Shown here in pieces: positions 11,338 to 20,913 of a DNA stretch of 26,561 nt. This stretch comes from Rhizophagus sp. LPA8_4_AMF. Lineage: Eukaryota > Glomeromycota > Glomeromycetes > Glomerales > Glomeraceae. Positions within the stretch are counted from its first letter, which is position 1. Each line of letters begins with the position of its first letter. Where the stretch lies: the NCBI GenBank assembly GCA_021464525.1, contig JADRCO010000779.1, positions 1-26,561 of the forward strand, in the 5' to 3' direction. The notes beneath the pieces were generated by a model. That model did no database searches. It had not been told where the DNA came from and saw nothing but the letters and a program-made list of their open reading frames with translations. Both the position numbers and the translations under genes were made by a program.

Positions 11338-13933
11338 ATGGCCAAAGGAGATGAGCCAGAGTCAAGTAAAAAAGCTAATAAGTAAGCTTAACTATTAAGA
11401 AGAATTTTTTTTAACAAAAAATTTTGTTAATTTCATTTATTTTGTTATTAAATAAGTTCTGAACTTATCTTAACTGATAAGTCTTCCGGCACTACCTGGT
11501 CTTTACCTTCTCCAATAAAAGCCGGGGGCAAAATTCCGTCACAACCAACAGCTGTGATAGTTCTACCAAGAAGGTTGATAAGAATTTTTTTTTTTGTTCT
11601 TTTGCTGATGTATTGTTATGTCACGTACTGAATCCTGTGCGAAATACTTTTACAGTTCAAATACTCAATCTCTAACGGTTTTAGATAATCGTACCAATAA
11701 GCTTTACGAAATTCCAATCGAGAACAATACTATACCTGCACTTAAGTTTAAAGAAATTACTGCAGAACCTGTTCCTGGATCTCGTGAAGAGGATGAGAGC
11801 GGTAAAGGATTGAGGTAAATTAATTTCATTGATCTAATATTTAATTCGGAATTTAAATTGATTATTGTTTTATTACTTCACTTTTAACTTGTAAATAGAG
11901 TATATGATCCAGGTATTTAAACCTTTAATTTGTTTTGAATTTCCAAATTCATCACGTTGATATTAATTTGCCACACTTTAGCATTTCAAAATACTGCGGT
12001 TGCGCAATCGAAAATCACTTATATCAATGGCGATACTGGCGTTCTAAGATATCGGTACGTTTCTTTTTTATCTAACTAATTTCCGCATATTATATCTAAC
12101 TCAATACCACGCGGTAACGTTTTATATAGAGGTTATCCCATTGAACAGCTTGCTGAGAAATCTACATACATTGAAGTTGCTTATCTTTTGATTTACGGTG
12201 AACTTCCATCAAAACAACAACATCATAACTTTTTGCATGAAGTTATGCATCATACATTTGTACATTTTAATGTTGCTGAATTAATGCGTAACTTCAATTA
12301 TGATGCACACCCAATGGGATTATTTATTAGTGGTATTGCTGCTATGAGTACTTTTCATCCTGATGCTAATCCGGCCTTAGCTGTAAGATTCATTTTATTA
12401 TTATATTTTCATTTGCAAATCAAATTCGTTTTTATAAGAAGTTATTTTTTTTTATAATTAGGGATCTGATTTGTTTATCCGTGATGAAAAAGTTCGAAAT
12501 AAACAAATCTTCAGATTATTAGGAAAAACACCAACCTTGGCAGCGTGAGTATGAACTCAAAATTCTCTTCTAACATGTTTAAATTTTTTGTCTAACAATT
12601 ATTCTTTAATCGTTAGTATGGCATATCGTCATCGTATTGGACGGTAAGATTTAGTTTAATTCATTACTTCTAGTAAAAAAAAAACTTTATATGTTGAAAT
12701 ATAATATTATTTTGTCGTTATTTTTTAGGGCGTACAATGTTCCACAGAATAATCTCTCTTATACAGAGAATTTCTTGTATATGCTTGATCGATTATCCGA
12801 AGAAAATTATAAGCCAAATCCAAAGTTAGCCAAAGCTCTTGATGTTTTATTTATTCTTCATGCTGGTATGATTAATTTAATTTAATAATGGTTGTATTAT
12901 TTTTGGATTAAAATATCGTAGTTTTTTAGAGGTTCGATTAGGCTTGTTGAAACAATTTTGCGATTGTCTGATAATCATTGTCACTTGCTTATTGCTTTGC
13001 TTCAATTTCAGATCACGAGTTGAATTGTTCAACAGCAGCAATGCGTCATATAGGCTCTTCTTTAGTTGATCCATACAGTGCAATTGCTGGCGCTTCAGCT
13101 GCTTTATATGGTCCGCTTCACGGAGGAGCTAACGAGGCAGTGTTGAGAATGTTGGAAGAAATTGGATCAGCTGATAAAGTTCCTGGATTTTTAGAAGAAG
13201 TAAAACAAAGGAAAAGAAAACTATTTGGTTTCGGACATAGAGTATACAAGAATTATGATCCTCGTGCAAAGATTATTAGAAATATTGCTTACGAGGTAAA
13301 AGAAGTTTATCTAGGCCCTTTAAGAAGGTTAATTTTCATCAATTAATTTTATTATGATTGATAGGTGTTTGATGTTTGTGGACGTGAACCACTTATAGAC
13401 GTTGCAGTTGTACTGGAGAAAGCTGCACTAGAAGATGAATATTTTGTAAAAAGAAAACTATATCCAAACGTAGACTTTTATTCTGGATTAATTTATAAAG
13501 CAATGGGTTTCCCAACAGATATGTTCCCAGTTTTATTTGGTAAGTACTTCCATGTATATTTTTAGTACCTATAGGCTAAGTTCTATTCTGACTTTATTTT
13601 ATTTGATGCAGCAATTCCACGTATTGCGGGGTGGTTAGCTCATTGGAAAGAATCATTAGAAAGTAAGGATTCAAAAATTTGGCGTCCAAGACAAGTTTAC
13701 GTTGGACCAAATGTTAGATCTTATATTCCATTAGAACTTCGTGAAGAAGAAACAGATTATGATGTCACTAAATTTACAGTAAGCGTTTGATAAAAATAAT
13801 TTTTACATTTCACTTTTATCGTTAATTGAAATTAACAAATTGTTTTTTTCTGCAGGATGCACATACTAAACAGTTCAGTAAAAGAAGTTTAGTGGCTGAT
13901 TTTGATAATAAAAAATCTGTATCAAAATTATAA
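11338..13933 (+). CDS. Peroxisomal (glyoxysomal) citrate synthase, bacterial-type, PTS1 SKL
   Basis: Thirteen exons (11338-11381, 11457-11573, 11656-11814, 11899-11912, 11982-12054, 12130-12382, 12462-12544, 12617-12643, 12729-12865, 13012-13295, 13365-13539, 13612-13778, 13856-13933) join to 536 aa. It condenses acetyl-CoA and oxaloacetate to citrate. Family signatures run in order: [92 protein letters not shown]. The catalytic trio is H304, H339 and D434. These motifs are those of GltA-like bacterial and plant glyoxysomal enzymes, not the usual fungal mitochondrial type. The protein ends in SKL, the classic PTS1 signal, so peroxisomal import is predicted; there it would feed the glyoxylate cycle with beta-oxidation acetyl-CoA. 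Residues 1-70 are poorly conserved and less certain: an alternative ATG at 11618 lies inside intron 2. Exon 4 is only 14 nt. Intron 2 uses the unusual donor GTTGAT. Confidence 0.93.
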
Positions 13934-14749
13934 GTTATAATTTAAAATGTTTTATTGTTTGTATAGATGAAACGATAGTAATTTATTATTATTATATAGT
14001 TAAATATATTATTTTTTTTTTATTTATTTGGCATAATAAAAGAAAATTTAAACATCGAAATTTTGCGATTTTTATTGTGTAAATTTATAACAAGTTCAAG
14101 AACAATATAAAAAAGTGATTAAACCAACATTTGAATAACAAAAATTATTTTTGCAAATTGGCCCAATTTGAGATAAATTAGTTATTTAAACAAATTCTTT
14201 AGATGATCGGAAAAAATTTAAATAATTGTGTTTTATCATTCATTATTTTGATTGTTCATATATTTTTTTATATAACGTTAAGTAACGTTATTTGTTCTTG
14301 AGATTGATCGTCACAAAGATCTATGCGAAATTTCACGAGTCGCAAAATATCAAGTTCCTGTACAGTAAGTAAAGGACATGATAGAAAAACAAATTACAGC
14401 TCTTCATATCAATTATATCAATTTGTATTCACCATCATGCAGTACTTTAGAATCCAAGATTTATATTACGTTATTCAATTACAATTAACTTCAAAAGAAA
14501 GAAGTATTAGACTTTCTGATATTGAATTTTTTTCAAGTCTGAATTCAATTAATAATAAATGAAATGGTTACTTCGATTGGTTCACTGATAAATAACAAAA
14601 GGAATATAATTTATTTAATATTAAAACTATGATTACTATAAAATAAAATATCAGCAGAAATGAAAAAGTATAAAACGAAAGAAATTTAGTAAATTTTATA
14701 ATTAATAATAAAAGCGAATTTTATAATTATAAAAGGACCATAAAAAAAA
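13931..14749. other. 3' UTR of citrate synthase and start of duplicated segment, copy A
   Basis: From 13935, a few bases after the citrate synthase stop, the DNA matches 18359 onward with substitutions and small indels. The copied DNA therefore includes the 3' flank of citrate synthase but not its coding exons. An open frame at 14323-14562 is not preserved in the other copy and is not called as a gene. Confidence 0.55.
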
Positions 14750-15189
14750 TTAATTAGTGCCAGTAACTGTACCCAAAGAACAGGCTAAAGTTTTGCCAGA
14801 AGCATCTAAAATCCGAACCACAAAACTATATGTTGCGGGTAAGTTTAATATTTGAACATTTCTTATTATACTAAAATAATCAGCCGGACATGTCATTCCA
14901 GGGATACTACAAATATCATCGGTTAAAGCATTTCCTAAGGTGTTACCACTACCATCTATAGCAAAAATAATGAGTTTGGATCCTGTGGTAATGACACCAG
15001 TCTTTAATGTTCCGGAAATAGTAAAAATTGCAGGTCGATTAGCCAAGGGAGGATCAGGTTGATTAGGTTTGGAGATCCTGTAGGGCATGCAGCAAAGGTA
15101 GTGGCTCTTTTATAAAGTTGATGTGGAATAGCGTTGACTATTGAAAGAATAGCGAATAAAATGACTACAAGAATATAGTTTTGTTTCAT
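14750..15189 (-). pseudogene. Frameshifted secreted ML-domain lipid-binding protein (copy A)
   Basis: The signal peptide and the first mature residues are in one frame (start codon 15187-15189) and the rest, about 110 residues to the stop at 14750, is in another. Comparison with the intact copy at 19280-19723 and with the fragment near 17290 shows that 13 bp are missing between 15060 and 15061, which explains the frame change. Everything after the deletion remains open and similar to the intact protein, including the PDPP, AIFTISG, LKTG and cysteine positions, so inactivation is probably recent relative to the duplication. The 5' flank with its TATA motif is also kept, so the copy may still be transcribed. 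The deletion is too short to be an intron, and no splice alternative restores the frame. A one-off assembly error is possible. Confidence 0.75.
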
Positions 15190-15262
15190 GATTTCGACTT
15201 TTTTTTTTTGATAAATGTAACTATGTAAGTTAATAATGGTCAGAGTAAGTTGAAAACGTTTT

Positions 15263-15271
15263 CCTTTTATA
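15263..15271 (-). promoter_or_regulatory. TATA box of ML gene copy A
   Basis: Read on the minus strand this is TATAAAAGG, about 75 nt upstream of the start codon, in the same relative position as in the intact copy. Confidence 0.4.
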
Positions 15272-16065
15272 ATTAATTTTCTATAAAACAATCAAGAGAT
15301 TAGTGTAAGTGCCAAAAAATAATTTATGAATCGTAATACCTTCTTTGATAAACGGATCAATTCCGAATCATCAATATTTTGAATCATCTTTTCTTGATTG
15401 GACTTATCTCAAATTAAAATATTTGCTTGGAATATTTAACTTTGATCCGCATATTGCCGAAAAATTCAAATTATTGGCGCGTTACTGATAAGTGATTCAT
15501 ATTACTTGAAAAAAAGAAGAAACCGGTTATATTGTCGTTTTTGAACAATTCTCATTCTTTGAATATTTCATTTATAAAATTACAAATTACTTAATTTTTT
15601 TTAATTCATTCGCAATGAACAATTTCTACAAAAGTTTATGATTTTCAATATTTAAGAGTACATTACCTAAAAATCCAATCGCGAGATTTTTTGTGAAATC
15701 AGATTATGAAGACGCGGATAAAAAAAAAATTTATTGTATTATTTATTTATAGATTTAAAAAAGTTGATTTTTTCTTAATTTATACAATGATCATTTTTAA
15801 TTCATGTACTAAAATAAGTAATATTAAAATGTTTGGTTTTCAACCTTAAATCCATTTGTAAATATTTGTTTTTGATATCATTGACTAATATCACGGGATA
15901 TCGCATTTGGCTTTGGCGTTTTATTAAAACATATCAGATATCAGATATATTTTGGTACTATTGACTTACATGCTGGATATTCCTTTTTTTGACCCATCTA
16001 CAATTTCATTTATGCCATGTTTATGGGAATGATTTCAATAACAAGTTGATCTTTACTTTTATATT

Positions 16066-17208
16066 GAACTTATTGAAATGGATTTAATGGATTTGAAAAT
16101 TGATCTAATCCTTGTGATCTTTTCCAAATATAAATTTCATCTGCAGCAAATCTTCAAAAAATTTGATAGAATCCCTTAAAGTTCTAATTAGAGTTTTATT
16201 AACTGCTATGAAATGATGAGACAAATTCTATGAATTACTATAACAAGTAATCGGGCAGGTCATGTGAACATCTATGAACCATTTTGATCATGTGATGATT
16301 TGTCCGAATATAAACTAGCCAATCATCTTTCGAAAATTTTGATGAAATGATGACTAATGATTTCGGGTCGATATACATTATTAGCATCTTTATAAATTTG
16401 AAAAAGATTAGACATGAAAAGTTTGATTGTAATACTACGAAGATTGTTGTCTCTCTGCTGCTTGTACTACCACTATTTCGGCTGGCGTGGATACTCTTAG
16501 AGTACAAGTTGCTGGTTCAATTTGGAGGACAAATAAAAAGGATTATAGCCCTGTAATCAAATGTGCATTTGATTCTAAAAAATTTCATTTGGTATAATTT
16601 TAATATTCAGTATTCTTTGATTATTAGATGTATGTAGTATGTATGTCGGTAGTATTCATTCACTATATCATTGAATTTCTGGAAGAGAAATTTGTAGATA
16701 ATAAATAATAAGATAATTCAGTACAAATTTTCATTTATTAAATTCTGGAGAAAATAAATCTTAATAAATATAAAAAAATAATTCGAATAGTAAATAATTT
16801 CTGAAATATTAATATGGTTTCGGGTAAATTTTATATATACTAACTAAATTTTGGCAAATTAAAATTTCGTACATCAATTTTTGTTCACAAAATGTGAAAT
16901 ATTCATATCTTGCTTACCCATTCGAACGAAACAACCATTGAAATAAAGAGTCAAGGAGTTATACTGCACTACCGAGATTCAAACTCTACACAAAGGGATG
17001 CTAGAACTAACCAGCCGGAAGACAAGGATATGGGAATTTAATATCATTTGTTATTGGTGCTACTGGCCTCATTGTAGAGGGAGATTAATTATAGAATAGT
17101 AGAGAGTTGAATTTCTTCTCTTATTTTAGATTAGGCAAGATTATGATATGGTTTATCAAGTTTCAAGTTTATACAATATATTAAATATATAAGGTAGAAT
17201 ATCTAGGA
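16066..17208. other. Region between the duplicated segments; no clear gene
   Basis: AT-rich DNA without a convincing gene. Around 16433-16590 one plus-strand frame has balanced, protein-like codons (containing TTTISAGVDTLRVQVAGSIW) but lacks a start codon and is preceded by stops, so it may be an exon relic. The two overlapping open frames with ATG (16238-16507 minus, 16347-16556 plus) look random. Confidence 0.35.
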
Positions 17209-17398
17209 ACAAGTTTGGAACCTGAGGTAATGATACCAGTCTTTAATGTTCCGGAAATGGTAAAAATTATGGATCCAGTAGCTAAAGGAGGATCAGGTTG
17301 AATTGATACTTTGATTAGGTTTAGAGATCCTGTATGTTAACGTTCTCCCGAATAGCCTTGGGGATATAAAAGCATGGAGCAAAGGTACTAGTATTATA
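17209..17398 (-). pseudogene. Relic fragment of an ML-domain gene (third copy)
   Basis: The plus strand carries TACCAGTCTTTAATGTTCCG and AAAGGAGGATCAGGTTGAAT, which match the middle and N-terminal part of the minus-strand ML genes in the flanking duplicated segments. Only about the first half of the mature coding part is recognisable; signal peptide and C-terminus are missing. About 35 bp of unrelated DNA (around 17336-17371) interrupts the match before CATGGAGCAAAGGTA resumes. It retains the 13 bp that copy A lost. Clearly nonfunctional. Confidence 0.7.
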
Positions 17399-18358
17399 GT
17401 GATAATTGTCCGTTTGATTAGGAAGAGTACTCTTCTTTACCAACAAGATATTAATTCTATGTATTAATATGTTATATCAATGTTTGATAAAAGATTAATA
17501 CTTTGGACTTATAATAATGGGTATATTAATCAATAAAATTTAATGTTTTTAAGAAATCGGTTCTATTTTTTTCCGTATATTACTTTTATTTCAAACACAT
17601 ATAAACAGCAAACATTTAATTTTTACAAGTTAAAAGAATGATAATGGCTATTATACTAATAAATATTTAATTGCAGTAGCAACAGTAGCAACATACCCTA
17701 GTTATACTGTACATAGCCAAGAATTAGTAAGATAATTAAGATAATTGAAATAATATTGTCTTAAAGGTCAGGTGAATAAAAATTCTTAGCTGTACATCAC
17801 CAATTAAAAGTTTGTAGTATAGTGTATAGTATTAATAAATGAACATTATTTTAATCACTATAATTTCCTTGTAATTTTAATGTTTACTTTGTATGCGAAC
17901 TGAAACCCGCCCTCTGTGGTAACACAGGAGTTACGTAGACGTGACGGTTAGGCATCACACCTTTCCAAGGTGTGGTATTCTTCATAGATTTTTAAATAAT
18001 AAAATGCATAATTTTAACGATATACTTGAATCAAAAAATGCTACTAAAGATTTGTTATTTTAATATGTATTCATTTTTTTTTTTAATGAACCCGTGGTGC
18101 AAGTTTATTTAATCTGATTTTCGCGTAATTACAAAAACGATTACAATTTTGACCACCTAACCGCCTGCAGATGTGAACATTAAAATTAATTTGTATTAAT
18201 AAATTCTTAACAAAATGGCTTTTCAAATAATAACATAAAAATATTATTTTTAAAAAAAATTATTTAATGAAAGAACAACGCGGTAATTATTATTATTAAT
18301 TTTATTTAATAAATCTTATAAATAATTTTGTAATAAAATAGAATTTACCAGATATTTA
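17399..18358. other. Region between relic and copy B; contains a hairpin cluster
   Basis: AT-rich DNA with no open frame worth calling. The exception is a GC-richer island at about 17900-17985 that folds into three consecutive hairpins (separate entry). Confidence 0.4.
17914..17974 (+). ncRNA. Candidate structured RNA: three consecutive hairpins (possible tRNA-Gly relic)
   Basis: Three hairpins follow one another: CTGTG-GTAA-CACAG (17914-17927) with a GNRA-type loop; GTTACG-TAGA-CGTGAC (17930-17945); and CACACC-TTTCCAA-GGTGTG (17956-17974). The last has the size of an anticodon arm with a 7-nt loop that would read UCC (Gly), preceded by a D-loop-like GGTTAG. There is no T arm (no GGTTCRANYCC) and no matching acceptor stem, so it is not a complete tRNA. 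It may be a tRNA-derived relic, part of a SINE, or an unrelated structured RNA. The island stands out from the AT-rich surroundings in base composition. Confidence 0.3.
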
Positions 18359-19046
18359 TTATAATTTAAAATGTTTTATTAAGTTGGTTATTATTTATGG
18401 CTTGTATAGATGATTATCATTATTTTTTGTTTAGTATAATTTAAATATCGAAATTTTGCGATTTTTATTGTGTAAAATTTATAATAACAAGTTCAAGAAC
18501 AATATACTGTAAAAAGTTGATTAATCCACATTTGAATAACAGAATTTATTTTTGCAAATTGACCTATTTTAAGAAAAATTGTTTATTAAAAATTCTTTAG
18601 ATTATCGGAAAAAATTTAAATAATTGTGTTTTGTCATTTGTTCGAATAGATTCATATATATTTTATGTAACGTTATTTGCTATCGTTTCACGAGAATGTA
18701 CGGCGAAATTTCACGATTAAGTAACATAATTGGAATTTTAGTTTTTAGTTTAGTACAGTAAGTAAAAGGATCATGACAGAAAAACAAATCACAGCTTTTC
18801 CTTATCTGAACGATCAATTTGCAATCATGTAAGTTAAATGATTGTTGTTATTCAATACTTTTGAATTCGAATCTTTTCAATTTAAAACGTTTATAAAAAA
18901 TTTGTATTATGTTACTCAATTACAATTAATATCAAAAGAAAGAATAAGTACGACGTTAATGAATGTTTACTTCGATTTGTTCAATATAATTTATTTAATA
19001 TTAAATCTATGATTACTATAAAATAAAATATCAGCGAAATGAAAAA

Positions 19047-19253
19047 GTACAAAACGAAAGAAATTTAGTAAATTTTATAATTAATAAGTGGTAATAAAGC
19101 GAATTCTAAATTAATATTAATAAATATAGATTATAAATTATAAAATTATCTTGTACAAACCGAAAGAAATTTAGTAAGTTTTATAATTAATAATTAGTAA
19201 TAAAGCGAATTCTAAATTAATATAATATAGATTATAAATTATAAAATTATCTT
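19047..19253. repeat. Tandem duplication, two units of 106 and 101 bp
   Basis: Unit 1 (19047-19152) and unit 2 (19153-19253) both begin GTACAAA and share AAAGCGAATTCTAAATTAAT and a TATAGATTATAAATTATAAA end, with small indels. The pair lies in the 3' flank of the intact ML gene. Copy A has one shorter unit. Confidence 0.8.
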
Positions 19254-19279
19254 CATAAAAAAAAAGGACCATAAAAAAA

Positions 19280-19723
19280 TTAGGTAGATGTACCCACAGT
19301 ACAGCCTAAACTTTTGCCAGAAGCATCCAAAATCTGGATTATAAAATGGTATGTTGCAGGAAAGTTTTGTAGGCTAACACTTTTTGTAATAGTAAAATTG
19401 TTTGTCGGACATGTCATTTTAGGAATACCACAAATGGCATCGATTAAATGTTCACCTAAGAAATTACCAGCACCATCTATAGCACTAATAGCAAGCATGG
19501 ATCCCTCGGTAATTAAACCAGTCTTTAATACTGCGGAAATAGTAAATATTGCAGGTTGATTATTCAAGGGAGGATCAGGTTCAATTGATACAATTATTGG
19601 ATTTAGAGACCCTGTAGGACATTCAGTAAAGGTAATGGCTCTTTTATGAAGTTGATGTGGAATAGCGTTGACTACTGAAAGAATAGCGAATAAAATGACT
19701 ACAAGAATATAGTTTTGCTTCAT
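19280..19723 (-). CDS. Secreted ML-domain (MD-2/NPC2-like) lipid-binding protein, intact
   Basis: An intronless 147-aa frame. Residues 1-20 form a typical signal peptide (KQN, a hydrophobic core, then SVVNA), followed by a short propeptide that ends in the dibasic pair KR (27-28), a likely Kex2-type cleavage site. The mature part fits the small fungal ML family annotated as phosphatidylglycerol/phosphatidylinositol transfer proteins: an early CPTG, PDPP, AIFTISAVLKTG, a central pair of cysteines (ICGIPKMTC), and a late LGCTVG, about 120 residues of predicted beta-sandwich. Members bind single lipid or sterol molecules in a hydrophobic pocket; the ligand here cannot be told from sequence. It is the only intact member among three copies in the window. 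The ML assignment rests on family resemblance recalled from memory, so function is inference; the secretion signal is seen directly. Confidence 0.82.
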   Translation of the reverse strand: MKQNYILVVILFAILSVVNAIPHQLHKRAITFTECPTGSLNPIIVSIEPDPPLNNQPAIFTISAVLKTGLITEGSMLAISAIDGAGNFLGEHLIDAICGIPKMTCPTNNFTITKSVSLQNFPATYHFIIQILDASGKSLGCTVGTST

Positions 19724-19796
19724 GATTTCGACTTTTTTTGATAAATGTATTTAACTATGTAAGTTAATTATGGTCAGAGTAAGTTGAAACGTTGTC

Positions 19797-19804
19797 CTTT
19801 TATA
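19797..19804 (-). promoter_or_regulatory. TATA box of the intact ML gene
   Basis: Minus-strand TATAAAAG lies about 74-81 nt upstream of the start codon, in the same place as in copy A. Confidence 0.45.
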
Positions 19805-20724
19805 AGAAAATTTTAATATGACATTCAAGAGATTAGTGTAAGTGTCAAAAATAATTTATGAACCGTAATACCTTCTTCGATAAACGGATCAATTCCGAGT
19901 CGTTAACTTTAAATTTGAAGTTACCTTCTTGTGTAGCTGCATATTGCCAATTACTGCTGCCGCGTTATTGATGCATATTACTTGAAAAAGAAGAACTCGC
20001 TTATTGTCGTTTTTGAACAATTCTCATTCTTTGAATATTTCATTTATAAATTACTTAATTTTTTTTAATTTATTCGCGATAAACAATTTCTACAAAAATT
20101 TACAGTATTTAAGAGTGTAAAATCCAACAGCGAGGTTTTTTTTTTGAAATCAGATTAAACCTTAATCTCAATTCTCAATCACAGCTTTCGTGACGACGTG
20201 GATTCAAAAAAATTTTTGTATTACGTTTGATTAAAGTTTGATTTTTTTTTCTTAATTTATACGATGATAGTTTTAATTAATGTTACTAAAATAGGTAATA
20301 TTATAATGGATTTTGTAATTTCGGATTATTATTTGACAAAACCCACAATCTTAAAATATTTGTAAATATTTATTTTTGACATATTCTGGAATCGCATTTT
20401 GGCGTTTTTCATATCGCTGATCTGCAGAATGCATGTGTCAATTTTGGGTTGTACTGTATGTGCATTCTGCAGATCGGCGGTTATTTTTCTTCTTTTTCGA
20501 CTTTTCCACAATTCACTATTGCATGTTTATTGGAACGATTTCAATAACTGCAAGTTGATCTTTACCTTTATTTTGCCAAGAAAATCAACTAGTATTTTAG
20601 TACATGTGGTTCGGTGTAGGGTGTGTTTTAATTTAAGAACCTCTTTCTTGGTTAGTAAATAAAATAGAAAAAAAAAAGTAATAAATTATAAATTGAACGT
20701 ATTCAATGAAACATCAGGTCCGTC
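19805..20724. other. Upstream flank of the ML gene and junction to the repeat cluster
   Basis: The first part is the 5' flank shared with copy A up to about 20575. After that comes about 150 bp of unique AT-rich DNA. The overlapping open frames at 20329-20511 and 20399-20662 run through the hairpin at 20416-20478 and are not credible genes. Confidence 0.4.
20416..20478. repeat. Long perfect hairpin (15-bp arms, extendable to 18)
   Basis: GATCTGCAGAATGCA (20419-20433) is exactly repeated in reverse complement at 20461-20475. One mismatch further out the pairing continues with CGC/GCG. The loop is 27 nt. It occurs only in copy B of the duplicated segment. Confidence 0.8.
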
Positions 20725-20913
20725 ATCCGATATCGGATTGTCATTCTTTAAATGAATGCTGTCACATGGTTAAAAAAGACCGTACTTTTAACGTTTATGT
20801 CTTTAAATTTTGGCTATTAAAAACGTGCTGTCCTTGTTATAAAATAATAAAATAACTATAATATATCGGGAGATTTTTATTAGACGAGTAAAAATTTTTT
20901 GATATCATATGAC
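20725..20913. repeat. 189-bp direct repeat, left copy
   Basis: From ATCCGATATCGG to CATATGAC. It matches 21204-21393 with, by eye, one single-base indel (GG versus GGG) and one T/C difference (ATATATCGGG versus ATATACCGGG). It begins with the palindrome CCGATATCGG. The repeats do not begin TG or end CA, so they do not look like ordinary LTRs. Confidence 0.9.

Larger units (their letters stand above)
13935..16065. repeat. Segmental duplication, copy A (about 2.1 kb)
   Basis: The segment runs colinear with 18359-20575. Shared landmarks are the citrate synthase 3' flank, the ML-domain gene on the minus strand, its promoter and upstream DNA (AACAATTCTCATTCTTTGAA), and the final match GATTTCAATAAC...AAGTTGATCTTTAC. 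Both copies have the same orientation. Numerous substitutions and indels show that the event is not recent. Confidence 0.85.
18359..20575. repeat. Segmental duplication, copy B (about 2.2 kb)
   Basis: Colinear with 13935-16065 in the same orientation, beginning with the match TTATAATTTAAAATGTTTTA. Compared with copy A it carries an extra tandem duplication downstream of the ML gene (19047-19253) and a hairpin (20416-20478) where copy A has unrelated sequence. Its ML gene is intact. Confidence 0.85.

Noticed and set aside
11618-11818. ATG in intron 2 of citrate synthase as the true start
   Set aside because: It would skip two exons that splice in frame and read [12 protein letters not shown] from intron DNA; kept only as an alternative.
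14323-14562. Plus-strand open frame of 79 codons in duplicated copy A
   Set aside because: The corresponding DNA in copy B has indels and stops, so the frame is not under constraint.
16238-16556. Overlapping open frames on both strands
   Set aside because: Random composition, no start context, no splice pattern.
17930-17990. Complete tRNA-Gly(TCC) gene
   Set aside because: Anticodon-like arm and GGTTAG are present, but the T arm, U8 and a matching acceptor stem are missing.
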